63,609 nucleotides of DNA from Lederbergia panacisoli (lineage in GTDB: Bacteria > Bacillota > Bacilli > Bacillales > Bacillaceae_C). Made by a program: the position numbers and the translations under genes. The notes under the pieces are model-generated. The model ran no database searches and had not been told where the DNA came from. It worked only from the letters and a program-made list of their open reading frames with translations. Positions 32,701-42,390 of the stretch are shown piece by piece (within the stretch, counting starts at the first letter, position 1; each line of letters starts with the position of its first letter). The DNA lies in the NCBI RefSeq assembly GCF_024626525.1, contig NZ_JANJGU010000018.1, positions 1 through 63,609 on the forward strand. Direction: 5' to 3'.

Positions 32701-33769
32701 AAACCCATTTATCGCGTTTTTACTCGCATTTTTTCCCGGTGGGGGCTTGATGTACCTTGGAAAAGTATTGCGCGGTTTTTTCTATACAGCAACTGTTTTT
32801 GGAATTCCCATTGTATCAATTGCATTAGCGAGCATGACTAATGAAGGTATTTTTGCAGCTTTTGCATTAGGTGGGTTGATCATGTACATTATTAACTTCA
32901 TTGATACTGTTATGTTGGCTTCAAAGCTATACCAAAAGCCGATTAATCCAGAGGATGTGGCTTTGCAACAAAAAGCCCATGATTCCGAACGTTTCTTTAC
33001 AATTGTTCTATCTTTTGTACCAGGTTTAGGCCACTTCCAACTAGGATTAGTATATCGAGGAATGACACTACTTGCTTCCTTCCTTGGGGCTGCTATCATG
33101 GTGTTATTTGTTACGATGATGACTGGTCGCGAGCAATTCCTTATCTTTCTAGCAACATTGCCAATCATTTGGATTTATGGATTTTTTGATGTGATCAGGC
33201 TTCTTGATGCCAAACAAAAAGGTGAGACGCTTGTCGATAAATCCGTATTAGAAGATATAGAAAACAGGGCAGGTGACGGCAGAAAAAGTAAAGCCATAGC
33301 TACTTTACTTTCCATTATCCCAGGTGCAGGTCATCTTTATTTAGGCTTGCAGAAACGCGGCATACAGCTAATGGCTGCTTTCCTTTTCTCCATCTATATC
33401 CTTGATGTATTAAGACTTGGAATTTTCCTGTTCATCGTTCCAATTATCTGGTTTTTCAGCTTCTTTGACGGTCTCCAAAAAGCGTCAAGAGCGGAAAGTG
33501 ATGTCGTCGAAGAAGATGTTCCTATTGTCTCATTTTTTATTAATCATCAAAAATGGGTTGGAATAGGGTTAATTGTTCTTGGTGTGTACTACTTAGGAAC
33601 AAATATTTTATTACCACTAATCGCTCCCTATATAAAAGGTGACATCTTGTTTTTATTCTATCGTTACGTACAAACAGGAATCCTCTGTCTTTTACTTATC
33701 GGCGGAGGAATTAAACTAATGTCCGGTAAAAAAGTGCCCCAAGTGAAGGAAGAAGGTGAAAACGAATGA
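32693..33769 (+). CDS. Membrane protein with three TM2-like repeats
   Basis: The 358-residue protein repeats one module three times: PGGGLMYLGKVLRG, PGLGHFQLGLVYRG and PGAGHLYLGLQKRG, each followed by hydrophobic segments, as in TM2/DUF5683-like proteins. A last pair of membrane segments follows. It overlaps the anti-sigma gene by eight bases and the LiaI/LiaF-like gene by four, so it belongs to the ECF operon and may sense or answer envelope stress. Confidence 0.85.
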   Translation: MNKNPFIAFLLAFFPGGGLMYLGKVLRGFFYTATVFGIPIVSIALASMTNEGIFAAFALGGLIMYIINFIDTVMLASKLYQKPINPEDVALQQKAHDSERFFTIVLSFVPGLGHFQLGLVYRGMTLLASFLGAAIMVLFVTMMTGREQFLIFLATLPIIWIYGFFDVIRLLDAKQKGETLVDKSVLEDIENRAGDGRKSKAIATLLSIIPGAGHLYLGLQKRGIQLMAAFLFSIYILDVLRLGIFLFIVPIIWFFSFFDGLQKASRAESDVVEEDVPIVSFFINHQKWVGIGLIVLGVYYLGTNILLPLIAPYIKGDILFLFYRYVQTGILCLLLIGGGIKLMSGKKVPQVKEEGENE

Positions 33770-34665
33770 GAACATGGAGAGTTGGTTCTTTTTCAATGGG
33801 AGGAGCACTCGTTTTCCTCGGCGTGTTCCTTCTATTGCAACAAGTCCTTGATTGGGATCCCGCGGTAGCACTTCTATCATGGTGGCCAGTTCTATTCATT
33901 ATTTTAGGAATCGAAATCCTTGTGTACTTAGCGCTTTTTAATAAGGAAAATAGCCATGTAAAATATGATTTTATCAGTATTATCTTTATCGGTTTTATTG
34001 GAACATTTGGACTTGCAGTGGCTTTGCTGCAGACTGTTGGGCTTCTCGATGCAGCAAATGACTATGTTTCTGCAGAAGTAAAAACAATGGATTTGCCTAA
34101 GTATGAGGAATCGATGCTGGATGGAATTACTAGAGTTCAAGTAGAAGCGGGATCCTATCCACTAACGATTGAAAGTACTCCGAGTAAAAAGATGACGATT
34201 TTTGGAACTTACAAAGGCGATTTTGGAAGGGATGGAATTCCTGTAAAAGAAATTTCGGACTATGCACTTGTGGAAAAACAAGGGGATACACTTTATATAC
34301 GATTTAAAGAAATACCATATAAAAGATATAGTAGATATATCGGTTTCGTAGACCCTACATTACTTATCCCTGAAAATATTAATCTTGAAGTGAATGGGGA
34401 TGGTAATTCATTGGAGTTGAACCCCAGAAATATGCAAAGTGATTGGAATGTTTTAGACAGTGGATATTTGGAAATTATAGTGTCAAAGGATACGAACGCA
34501 ACTATGGAAGTTCAAGATTCCCGGAATTTGGATAAGAGTAAATGGGAAAACATGGAGAAATTTACAAATGAATATGAAGACAGGATAAAATCAGCGAGCC
34601 AAACTTTTGGTGCTGGAAAACATTCTATCGTTATTAAAAATGCTGATGGTGTGAATATAAAATAA
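33766..34665 (+). CDS. LiaI/LiaF-like membrane protein (DUF5668 type)
   Basis: The 299-residue protein begins with a LiaI/LiaF-type N-terminal membrane unit (GGALVFLGVFLLLQQ, LLSWWPVLFIILGIEIL), one further membrane segment, and a beta-rich outer domain of about 190 residues. Such proteins occur in envelope-stress systems. It is the fourth gene of the ECF operon and starts inside the end of the TM2-like gene. Confidence 0.82.
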   Translation: MRTWRVGSFSMGGALVFLGVFLLLQQVLDWDPAVALLSWWPVLFIILGIEILVYLALFNKENSHVKYDFISIIFIGFIGTFGLAVALLQTVGLLDAANDYVSAEVKTMDLPKYEESMLDGITRVQVEAGSYPLTIESTPSKKMTIFGTYKGDFGRDGIPVKEISDYALVEKQGDTLYIRFKEIPYKRYSRYIGFVDPTLLIPENINLEVNGDGNSLELNPRNMQSDWNVLDSGYLEIIVSKDTNATMEVQDSRNLDKSKWENMEKFTNEYEDRIKSASQTFGAGKHSIVIKNADGVNIK

Positions 34666-35169
34666 ACTTCGGTCGCTATTGGATCTGATTTAGATGTTGT
34701 GACAAAGCAAACTAATAATGAATGTGATCATTGTTTGTTCCGATAAGAGAATGAAATCGGATAAAATCCAGTGTTCTTGCATTTTTTCATAAAACTAAAA
34801 GTGCCGTGGAAATGTAAAAAGCAACGATGTTGTCCGATTAAAGAATTCAGGCGTCCGAAACTGTGCATAATACAACATTGTTCCTACATACTACAACGTT
34901 TCTGTCCGATTGAATACACCAACGTGCTCTTGAAGTAGAAAAACAATCTCCAATTTCAGGATAGGAATCAAAAAGTGAAAATTCAACGATGATTTGCAAG
35001 GCTACTTTCCGAACTGTTTGAAAAAGTTCACAACCTCATCATCATCCGGGCCCAATTTTGTCCACTGTTCTGGATTTTATTAAAAAAAAGAGGTATGATA
35101 TGTTCGGATAAATAATTGATTATAGTAATAAGTTTCAAACATTGATTTCTTGGTGATGGGGTGATGTGA
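34666..35169. other. 504-base gene-free gap before dgkB
   Basis: No convincing frame. TCCGAT or its variants recur at about 34739, 34836 and 34908 and may be a very worn member of the short-period repeats seen elsewhere, but spacing is irregular. The last ~100 bases should hold the dgkB promoter. No terminator for the ECF operon is obvious. Confidence 0.4.
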
Positions 35170-36081
35170 ATGAAGAGAGCTCGAATTATATATAATCCGA
35201 CTTCAGGCCGGGAAATTTTTAAAAGAAGTCTAGCAGATGTTTTACACAAACTTGAGACCGCCGGCTTCGAGACATCTTGCCATGCCACAACAGGTGAAGG
35301 TGATGCGATTAAAGCTGCCAGAACTGCAGTTCAACGTAAATTTGATATTGTCATTGCCGCTGGCGGTGATGGCACCATTAATGAAGTGGTGAATGGGTTG
35401 GCTGAGCAGGAATATCGGCCGAAACTTGGAGTTATTCCAACCGGAACGACAAATGATTTTGCGCGTGCTTTAAATATACCGAGAGATATTGATTCTGCCG
35501 TTGACATCATTATCAGAAATGAAACTATTCCAGTCGATATCGGTCGCATGAATGATAGCTATTTTATCAATATTGCTGGTGGTGGACGTCTAACGGAGTT
35601 GACGTATGAGGTACCGAGCAAGCTGAAAACAGTGCTTGGTCAACTTGCCTATTATTTAAAAGGGATTGAAATGCTGCCATCCATTCATGCTGCTGAAGTA
35701 AGCATAGAATACGATGGTAAGCTATTTGAGGGTGAAATTATGCTTTTCCTAATCGGCCTCACCAATTCAGTTGGTGGTTTCGAAAAATTAGCTCCTGATT
35801 CCTCCGTCAATGATGGGTTATTTACTTTGATGATTTTGAAAAAAACAAACCTAGCAGAATTCATCCGAATAGCATCATTGGCTCTTCGTGGTGAACATAT
35901 TAACGATCCGAATTTAATTTATACGAAAGCAAACCATATAAAAATAAAGTCGAGAGAAAAGATGCAATTGAACATTGATGGCGAATATGGCGGGCTGTTG
36001 CCTGCAGAATTTTCAAATTTATATCGTCATTTAGAAGTATTTGTTCCAATCGATAAGATTAGGGAGCAAGATAAAGTATGA
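35170..36081 (+). CDS. dgkB: Diacylglycerol kinase DgkB
   Basis: DgkB returns diacylglycerol to phosphatidic acid in Bacillus lipid synthesis. The 303-residue protein shows YNPTSGRE, AAGGDGTINEVVNGL, PTGTTNDFARAL and DGEYGGLLP, all as in the family. In B. subtilis dgkB stands between gatB and the rRNA methyltransferase gene; here both sides carry inserted genes. Confidence 0.94.
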   Translation: MKRARIIYNPTSGREIFKRSLADVLHKLETAGFETSCHATTGEGDAIKAARTAVQRKFDIVIAAGGDGTINEVVNGLAEQEYRPKLGVIPTGTTNDFARALNIPRDIDSAVDIIIRNETIPVDIGRMNDSYFINIAGGGRLTELTYEVPSKLKTVLGQLAYYLKGIEMLPSIHAAEVSIEYDGKLFEGEIMLFLIGLTNSVGGFEKLAPDSSVNDGLFTLMILKKTNLAEFIRIASLALRGEHINDPNLIYTKANHIKIKSREKMQLNIDGEYGGLLPAEFSNLYRHLEVFVPIDKIREQDKV

Positions 36082-36087
36082 TAAAAA

Positions 36088-36120
36088 ACGAAACAGCAGG
36101 TATAGGCTGTTTTAATTTTA
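36088..36120 (+). terminator. dgkB terminator
   Basis: AAACAGC pairs with GCTGTTT, followed by TAATTTT. Confidence 0.6.
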
Positions 36121-36172
36121 AAGTTTATTTACGTGTTCATCTATTATTGGCTAAACTTGAAAAATAAATTTT

Positions 36173-36206
36173 AAAAGCGGCCATAAAAAGGCCGCTTTCT
36201 ATTTCC
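36173..36206. terminator. Bidirectional terminator between dgkB and GH3 gene
   Basis: AAAAGCGGCC pairs with GGCCGCTTT around ATAAAAA. It lies between convergent genes and can serve both. Confidence 0.75.
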
Positions 36207-36306
36207 TAATAGATTTCAAGATTTGCAAAAGTTGACCTAGGCAGAAGTTCCTCAATAAACTTATGATTGAACGCTGTAACCGGACAAGAATCGCCAACTC
36301 AGAAGT

Positions 36307-39255
36307 TTAAATCCATTCTTCTAGTTCATGAATCTCAGAATATGGTTTCAATTCAATTTCAGGGTATGCCTTCTTCATTCCAATTGAATGCATGATGATA
36401 TACAGGTTGTTTCTCGCACATCTTTGGACATCTCCCAATGTAATGGTCGGTTTTTTCTTCATATTCCCCTTATAGACTATACTGCGACCATTATTGGAAA
36501 TGGATGCAACCTCGGTCGTAACAGGGTCTGCAAATTCTTGACGGAAATGGCCCATGCTAAATTCGTTTACATAGTTCAAGTATATAGTTTCCCCATTCAC
36601 AAGGATATTGCCGTCCTTTTCTTCCGCTGTAAATCCTTCTCCAAGTTCAGCAGTTACGATATCATCACCATCAGGAGCAACAGTGAATGAGTTCCATTCT
36701 GGAAAATACACTGTCGTAAATATTTGTTCTTCCCTTATAGCAATCTGTCCATTTTCAGCAAAGGCAGGAGGAATAATTTTTGCTCCCATCACGATGTTGC
36801 GTATTCTGCTTTCGCCTCCAGGCATAATCAAATCATTTCCAGCATGCATGGAGATGGCTGGTGTAGATTGTCCACCGTTCCAGTCAGTCATAATAAGTCC
36901 TTTGAATCCCCATTCCCCACGTGCAATATTTGTATTAAGATCATAGGAATCTCCTGTAGGGATCCCATTTACTAGATTATAGGAGGTCATAATGGACATT
37001 GGCTGAGCTGTCTTAACCGCAATTTCAAAGCCTTTTAAATATATCTCGCGCAAAGTTCTCTCGCCAACGATTGTATCCACGGCATAGCGGTTACTTTCCT
37101 GGTTGTTCGCTACGAAATGCTTAATACAAGCTCCAATACCCGGATGAGATTGCATTCCTTTTGTGATGGCAGCAGCCATAATTCCAGACACTAGTGGGTC
37201 TTCGGAGAAGTATTCAAAATTTCTGCCACAAAGTGGATCTCTATGAATATTTAAGCTTGGTCCCAAGATGAGGGTAACACCCATTTCTTCTGCTTCTTCA
37301 CCCATTGCTCTTCCTACTTCATATAGAAGTTCAGTGTCAAAGCTTTGTCCGAGCAATACTCCTACTGGCCAAGCAGTACAATACTGGTTACGAGTTATTT
37401 TTTCTCCAGTTTCAATATTTGTTGCTTCAAATTCTTGATTGACTCTTATTCCCGCAGGACCATCGGCTAGTACAATGGATGGAATTCCGTATTTTTCAAA
37501 GAAATCAGGTGCTGTTTCTCCGGCTGCTCCGGAAACTGTACTCGAATTTCCACCAACTATTGGGGCATTTTCATTGGATACACCCCAACCTGTACCACAA
37601 TTTAATTTTGCTAATTCATGTAGAGCCATTTGCGCTGTAAAATATTCTAATGATTCTTTTCCATCCCATACATCTTTTAATGAAATGGATTTTTTCTCAA
37701 GAAGTTCTACCTTTTCGTAATCTAACTGTGCCTTATAGCCTGAATCAAACGTATATGTAGTGATTTCTTCATTTTTATAAGGTGAAGGATTATGCAAAAC
37801 TTCAATTTCACTGCCATCTATTTCTATTATTTTAATAGAGGGATTGCTCCAGTCCTCCTCAGGCGTATAGGATATCGCTCCTTTTTTACTTATTTCTTGA
37901 AGTTCCTCAGAAAGAGGATATTCATTTAGAAGCTGCTCTGTTATAACAGGTTTTGTTAACTTAAGTAACAACACAGGTTTTGTATTACGGGACGAATTTC
38001 CAATCCGAATACGGTACTCTCCACTGTCTAACTTGTAATAGGCGCCATTTTCATGGTAGGAAGCCATATCGCGGATGCGAAAACGAAGATTTAGGTTCTC
38101 GCACTCTCCCGGTGCCAATTCCTTTGTTTTGGCAAAGGTGGCTAGTTCTTGAAAAGGCTTTTCCGCTCCTTCTACTTCGCTCCAACCTCCTGGCGCGGAA
38201 TAATATGCTTGTACCACTTCTTTTCCTGAGAAGGTATCACCCGTATTCGTGACGTTAACGCTGAGTTTAACCCACTCCCCACAAACCACCATATTTAAAC
38301 ATTCAATTGAAAAATCCGTGTAAGAAATACCATATCCGAACTCGTAAAATGGCTTGATGCCGAATGTATCGAAATAACGGTAGCCTACATAAATACCTTC
38401 TTCATACTTTTCTTTGTCTACATTATTGTCATTATAAGAAAATGTTTCAGATGCCGGATAATCCACATATTTTTTCGCCCAAGTATCAGTAAGTTTTCCA
38501 CTCGGAGTTACTTTTCCTGATAAAACATCAAGAAGAGCATCGCCACTCTCTTGTCCAGCTTGGGACATCAAAAGCACGGCAGAGATACCAGGAATTTCAG
38601 ATAGGAAATCCATATCAATAACTCCACCAATATTAAGAACGAGAATGGTTTTTGGAAACGCAGTTGCAATCCTTTGCAAATTATCTAGCTCCACCTTGCT
38701 TAGCTGGTAGTCCCCTAATTCGTGCTCGACTCCTTCTATAGTAATCGTTTTAGTCATAGTTCGATCTGTGCCTTCACCGGAATTCCTAGAGAGTACATAA
38801 ATGGCAGTATCAGTCTCTCCAGCACAATCAGAAAGCTCATCATCTGTAATGGTCATTTCTGGATAGGCGAAAGTGATCATCGGATTTCCCACGACCTTCG
38901 CCATTTCCTTGTCGTAACGTACAGCATAATCATTCAATACCTCTTTACTTAAAACCTCATATCCTTCCCGTAAGAATGAATCCATAATATTTATATGATA
39001 TCTAGGACTTTGATTCACATCCGCAGCCGCTCCACCTGAAATTCCCCCATTAAACGGATCCCCAGAACCTGTTCCTCCTCGAACAGTACGGATAGCACCG
39101 CCACCGAATAAAGCAATCTTCTTTTTATCTTGATCTAAAGGAAGGGCCCCATGATTATTTTCCAGGAGTACCATTCCTTGTGTAGCAGCCTTTCTAGATA
39201 ACTTTGCGTTTCTTATTTCCCTTTCGGACATTGGAGCTCGCATTTCATTATTCAT
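36307..39255 (-). CDS. Circularly permuted GH3 beta-glycosidase
   Basis: The 982-residue protein has its GH3 parts in swapped order. Residues about 20-270 match the GH3 C-terminal domain, about 330-435 the fibronectin III-like domain (VNVTNTGDTFSGKEVVQAYY), and about 560-830 the GH3 N-terminal barrel (GPSLNIHRDPLCGRNFEYF, KHFVANNQESNR, and the nucleophile Asp in MTDWNGG). No signal peptide is seen, so it should act in the cytoplasm on imported glucosides or related sugars. A LacI-type operator candidate lies in its promoter region. It is divergent from the ThuA-like gene. Confidence 0.9.
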   Translation of the reverse strand: MNNEMRAPMSEREIRNAKLSRKAATQGMVLLENNHGALPLDQDKKKIALFGGGAIRTVRGGTGSGDPFNGGISGGAAADVNQSPRYHINIMDSFLREGYEVLSKEVLNDYAVRYDKEMAKVVGNPMITFAYPEMTITDDELSDCAGETDTAIYVLSRNSGEGTDRTMTKTITIEGVEHELGDYQLSKVELDNLQRIATAFPKTILVLNIGGVIDMDFLSEIPGISAVLLMSQAGQESGDALLDVLSGKVTPSGKLTDTWAKKYVDYPASETFSYNDNNVDKEKYEEGIYVGYRYFDTFGIKPFYEFGYGISYTDFSIECLNMVVCGEWVKLSVNVTNTGDTFSGKEVVQAYYSAPGGWSEVEGAEKPFQELATFAKTKELAPGECENLNLRFRIRDMASYHENGAYYKLDSGEYRIRIGNSSRNTKPVLLLKLTKPVITEQLLNEYPLSEELQEISKKGAISYTPEEDWSNPSIKIIEIDGSEIEVLHNPSPYKNEEITTYTFDSGYKAQLDYEKVELLEKKSISLKDVWDGKESLEYFTAQMALHELAKLNCGTGWGVSNENAPIVGGNSSTVSGAAGETAPDFFEKYGIPSIVLADGPAGIRVNQEFEATNIETGEKITRNQYCTAWPVGVLLGQSFDTELLYEVGRAMGEEAEEMGVTLILGPSLNIHRDPLCGRNFEYFSEDPLVSGIMAAAITKGMQSHPGIGACIKHFVANNQESNRYAVDTIVGERTLREIYLKGFEIAVKTAQPMSIMTSYNLVNGIPTGDSYDLNTNIARGEWGFKGLIMTDWNGGQSTPAISMHAGNDLIMPGGESRIRNIVMGAKIIPPAFAENGQIAIREEQIFTTVYFPEWNSFTVAPDGDDIVTAELGEGFTAEEKDGNILVNGETIYLNYVNEFSMGHFRQEFADPVTTEVASISNNGRSIVYKGNMKKKPTITLGDVQRCARNNLYIIMHSIGMKKAYPEIELKPYSEIHELEEWI

Positions 39256-39351
39256 CTAACTTTCTTCCTTTCTATTCTTGTTGCCTTTATTAGATTCAAA
39301 ACAATTGAATTAGTTTTTATGGTACAAATTCTTTAATTTTCCCAATCATCA

Positions 39352-39371
39352 CTAAAGCAATCGCTTTCTAG
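39352..39371 (-). promoter_or_regulatory. LacI/CcpA-type operator candidate of the GH3 gene
   Basis: CTAAAGCAATCGCTTTCTAG contains AAAGC-AATC-GCTTT with a CG-containing centre, as in LacI-family operators. It lies about 100 bases upstream of the GH3 start. Confidence 0.5.
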
Positions 39372-39623
39372 AATTTCCAACCATAAACTTAGATCTAGTT
39401 ATTCACCTCATTTTTCAAGAATTTTGTAGCTTAACCAAATTATAATCCTAAATTAATAAAATAGAAAAATATATGAAAAATAAATAGGATTTAACGAAAA
39501 TTTCGCTATAACCTAATCTGAATTTTAAATTTGGTCGAAAACCAACTTTATTAAGGTTATTTACTTGTTCATCTATTGTATTATTGCTATATTAAAAATA
39601 TTAGAAGTAGTTCATTACTTCAC

Positions 39624-39641
39624 AATGAAAGCGGTTTAAAC
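39624..39641 (+). promoter_or_regulatory. cre-like / LacI-type site of thuA-like gene
   Basis: AATGAAAGCGGTTTAAAC fits the B. subtilis cre consensus except for one base in the right half. It lies about 50 bases before the ThuA-like gene. CcpA or a dedicated LacI-type repressor could bind. Confidence 0.5.
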
Positions 39642-39686
39642 TCTATTTTAAGAGATTAAATAAAAAATTTCGAGGGAGAGAAAGTC

Positions 39687-40406
39687 ATGAAAATCACGGT
39701 TTGGAATGAAAATCGGCATGAAAAGTCGAATCAGGTAGTTGCTGATATTTACCCTGAAGGCATTCATGGAACAATCGCGAAGGCCCTTGCTGAAAATGGA
39801 TTTGATGTTAAGACAGCAACTTTAGATGAACCTGAGCATGGATTAACTGAGGAAGTACTTAGTGAAACTGATGTACTATTTTGGTGGGGACATATGGCTC
39901 ATCATGAAGTTTCTGATGAAATTGTGAACCGTGTACATAAACGCGTATTAGAAGGAATGGGTCTAGTCGTTTTACATTCTGGACACTTCTCGAAAATATT
40001 CCAAAAATTAATGGGAACGACCTGTAATTTAAAATGGCGTGAAGCCGACGATCGAGAAAGACTTTGGGTTGTTGATCCTTCGCATCCAATTGCGGAAGGC
40101 ATTGGCGAATATATAGAGCTTGAAAAAGAAGAAATGTATGGAGAGCATTTTGACATTCCAGCACCAGATCAGCTTGTATTTGTAAGTTGGTTTGAAGGGG
40201 GAGAGGTCTTTAGATCTGGATGTACTTACCAAAGAGGAAACGGTAAAATCTTCTACTTCAGACCTGGACACGAAACATACCCAACTTATCACAATAAGGA
40301 AGTTCAAAAGGTACTTGTGAATGGAGCGAAATGGGTAAGCCCATCGAATCGTCCATATCCTACATACGGAAACGCAAAACCTTTAGAGGAAATTTCAAAA
40401 AAATAA
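39687..40406 (+). CDS. ThuA-domain protein (trehalose-utilisation family)
   Basis: The 239-residue protein is a ThuA-like member of the glutamine-amidotransferase-like fold ([46 protein letters not shown]). ThuA proteins are linked to disaccharide use, with an unclear reaction. The divergent GH3 glycosidase and matching LacI-type sites suggest joint sugar use. GAGGGAGAG precedes the ATG. Confidence 0.88.
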   Translation: MKITVWNENRHEKSNQVVADIYPEGIHGTIAKALAENGFDVKTATLDEPEHGLTEEVLSETDVLFWWGHMAHHEVSDEIVNRVHKRVLEGMGLVVLHSGHFSKIFQKLMGTTCNLKWREADDRERLWVVDPSHPIAEGIGEYIELEKEEMYGEHFDIPAPDQLVFVSWFEGGEVFRSGCTYQRGNGKIFYFRPGHETYPTYHNKEVQKVLVNGAKWVSPSNRPYPTYGNAKPLEEISKK

Positions 40407-40415
40407 TGTAACTAA

Positions 40416-40452
40416 AATCCCTGTCGCAAATTCAACAGGGATTTTTTTTTGA
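40416..40452 (+). terminator. ThuA-like gene terminator
   Basis: AATCCCTGT pairs with ACAGGGATT, followed by nine T. Confidence 0.8.
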
Positions 40453-40494
40453 GAAAATCATTGAAAATATTTAGATATATGGTATATTACTAAT

Positions 40495-40515
40495 TGAGAA
40501 TGAATATCATTGTCA
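40495..40515 (+). promoter_or_regulatory. Fur box 1
   Basis: TGAGAATGAATATCATTGTCA closely fits the Fur consensus built on TGATAATNATTATCA-type half-sites. It lies about 100 bases before the siderophore-binding gene. Confidence 0.7.
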
Positions 40516-40560
40516 TGTAAACTGAAAAGGAGGACTATTTAGTTTTTTTTTAATAATGAA

Positions 40561-40575
40561 TGATAATGGTTATCA
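40561..40575 (+). promoter_or_regulatory. Fur box 2
   Basis: TGATAATGGTTATCA is a near-perfect 7-1-7 Fur site 40 bases before the gene start. With box 1 it points to strong iron repression. Confidence 0.8.
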
Positions 40576-40615
40576 ATATTGATTTTACATAAAAAAATTT
40601 AAGAGGTGAAGATAG

Positions 40616-41563
40616 TTGAAAAAATCTATTTCTATATTAATAATTTCAGCTTTAATGCTTATCATTTCTGCTTGTGGAACGAATGAAAAGAAAAACATTG
40701 AAGAGAATACTGGTGCCAATCCAGCCGAAGAATTGACAATAAAACACATGCTAGATGAGACAAAAGTTAAAAAGAATCCTGAGAAAATAGTAGTCTTTGA
40801 TTTTGGATCACTTGATACATTAGATAAACTAGGAATCGAGCCTATTGCATTACCAAAGACAAACATCCCGAAGTATCTGGAAAAATATGGGGACGAAAAA
40901 TATGAAAATGTTGGAAGCTTAAAAGAACCTGATTTTGAAAAAATCCATTCCTTAAAGCCAGATTTAATTATTATTTCAGGTCGACAAATGGAACTGTATG
41001 ATGAATTCAAAGCAATTGCCCCTACTATTTACCTAGGTGTTGATACCGAAAAATATATGGAATCATTTGAATCAAATGCTAGAACGATTGGTGAAATATT
41101 TGATAAAGAAGATGAGGTAAATAAAGAACTAACTGCAATTGAAGATAGCATTAAAGCATTGAAAGAAGAAGCATCTAACTTGGATGGGAAATCTTTAGTT
41201 GTGCTTGCGAATGAAGGAAAGGTAAGTGCATACGGTCCAAAATCTAGATTTGGAATCATCCATGATGTATTTGGATTTGCGCCTGTAGACGATACAATTG
41301 AAGTATCAACACATGGACAGGGAATTTCTTTTGAGTATATTGTTGAAAAAAATCCAGATTATCTTTTTGTAGTTGATAGAGGCGCAGCTGTAGACGGAGA
41401 ATCTTCAGGAAAACAAATTGTTGAGAACGAAATGGTAGAAAAAACAAACGCTTATAAAAATGATCACATCATTTATTTAGATCCGGATTTTTGGTATTTA
41501 TCCGGAGGTGGACTTGAATCTGTTGCAAGCATGGTAAAAGAGGTTGAAGGTGCATTAAAATAA
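40616..41563 (+). CDS. Iron-siderophore ABC transporter binding lipoprotein
   Basis: The 315-residue protein has a lipoprotein signal with lipobox IISAC and a class III periplasmic-binding (Fe-siderophore) domain of the YclQ/FatB type (KIVVFDFGSLDTLDKLG, PDLIIISGRQ). It binds a ferric siderophore outside the cell for import. Start is TTG 40616 after AAGAGGTGA. Two Fur boxes lie upstream. No permease or ATPase gene is adjacent; a terminator follows at once, so partners must be elsewhere. Confidence 0.9.
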   Translation: MKKSISILIISALMLIISACGTNEKKNIEENTGANPAEELTIKHMLDETKVKKNPEKIVVFDFGSLDTLDKLGIEPIALPKTNIPKYLEKYGDEKYENVGSLKEPDFEKIHSLKPDLIIISGRQMELYDEFKAIAPTIYLGVDTEKYMESFESNARTIGEIFDKEDEVNKELTAIEDSIKALKEEASNLDGKSLVVLANEGKVSAYGPKSRFGIIHDVFGFAPVDDTIEVSTHGQGISFEYIVEKNPDYLFVVDRGAAVDGESSGKQIVENEMVEKTNAYKNDHIIYLDPDFWYLSGGGLESVASMVKEVEGALK

Positions 41564-41569
41564 TGACAA

Positions 41570-41610
41570 AAGGATTGCTTCATAATAATGGAGCAGTCCT
41601 CTTTTTTGTT
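41570..41610 (+). terminator. Siderophore-binding gene terminator
   Basis: AGGATTGCT pairs with AGCAGTCCT, followed by CTTTTTTG. Confidence 0.75.
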
Positions 41611-41655
41611 TAGTGATATAATGATAGCAAATGAAAGTGTAAAGGGGTTATTACA

Positions 41656-42369
41656 TTGCTTTCACAATGGTTGAAGGACTCTAATTATACAGTTATTTTA
41701 ACCGGGGCTGGGATGTCGACAGAGAGCGGATTGCCGGATTTTCGTTCTTCTGGTAAAGGACTTTGGACTAAAAAAGATCCGAGCGAAATTGCTAGTACAG
41801 AAGCATTGAATAAAAACGTTGAGGAGTTTTTTCAATTTTACCGACACCGTGTGCTTGGCTTGAATCAGGCGAAACCCCATCAAGGGCACGAAATTCTGGC
41901 CATGTGGGAACAGCAAGGTCTTCTAAAAAGCATCATCACTCAAAATATTGATGGCTTTCATTCAGAGGCGGGGAGTCAAAAGGTATTAGAACTCCATGGT
42001 ACAATGAAAAAAGTCCATTGTGAGTCGTGTGCTAAGGAATACGGTAATGAGAAATATGCGAATGAGGAATTTATGTGTGAATGTGGAGGGAAACTACGTC
42101 CATCTGTTGTCTTATTCGGTGAAATGCTGCCTGAAGAAGCATTATTTCAAGCGGCTGAAGAAAGCGAAAAAGCGGAATTGTTTATCGTGCTCGGTTCTTC
42201 CTTGACCGTTACTCCAGCAAACCAATTTCCTATTATCGCAAAACAAAATAGCGCAAAGCTAGTTATTATTAATATGGAACCGACAGACTTCGATATATAT
42301 GCTGATCTCGTTATCAATAACCGAAAAATCGGAGAAATATTAAAAGAAATAGATGAAGATCTCTCCTGA
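41656..42369 (+). CDS. NAD-dependent protein deacylase (sirtuin)
   Basis: The 237-residue sirtuin removes acyl groups from Lys with NAD. It shows LTGAGMSTESGLPDFR, TQNIDGFH, the catalytic His in ELHGT, and a Cys4 zinc site (CESC and CECGG). Start is TTG 41656 after AAAGGGG. It is a single gene closed by a terminator. Confidence 0.92.
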   Translation: MLSQWLKDSNYTVILTGAGMSTESGLPDFRSSGKGLWTKKDPSEIASTEALNKNVEEFFQFYRHRVLGLNQAKPHQGHEILAMWEQQGLLKSIITQNIDGFHSEAGSQKVLELHGTMKKVHCESCAKEYGNEKYANEEFMCECGGKLRPSVVLFGEMLPEEALFQAAEESEKAELFIVLGSSLTVTPANQFPIIAKQNSAKLVIINMEPTDFDIYADLVINNRKIGEILKEIDEDLS

Positions 42370-42390
42370 ATGCAGAAGAGATCTTTTTTA
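42355..42390. terminator. Bidirectional terminator after the sirtuin gene
   Basis: AGATCTCT pairs with AGAGATCT, followed by TTTTTT; the minus side has A-rich DNA toward the HAD gene end. Confidence 0.75.

Noticed and set aside
34666-35169. A fifth periodic array based on TCCGAT
   Set aside because: Only three or four weak matches with uneven spacing; not enough to call a repeat.
39687-40406. ThuA-like protein as an active glutamine amidotransferase
   Set aside because: The fold is related, but there is no Cys nucleophile elbow; ThuA proteins are not known as glutaminases.
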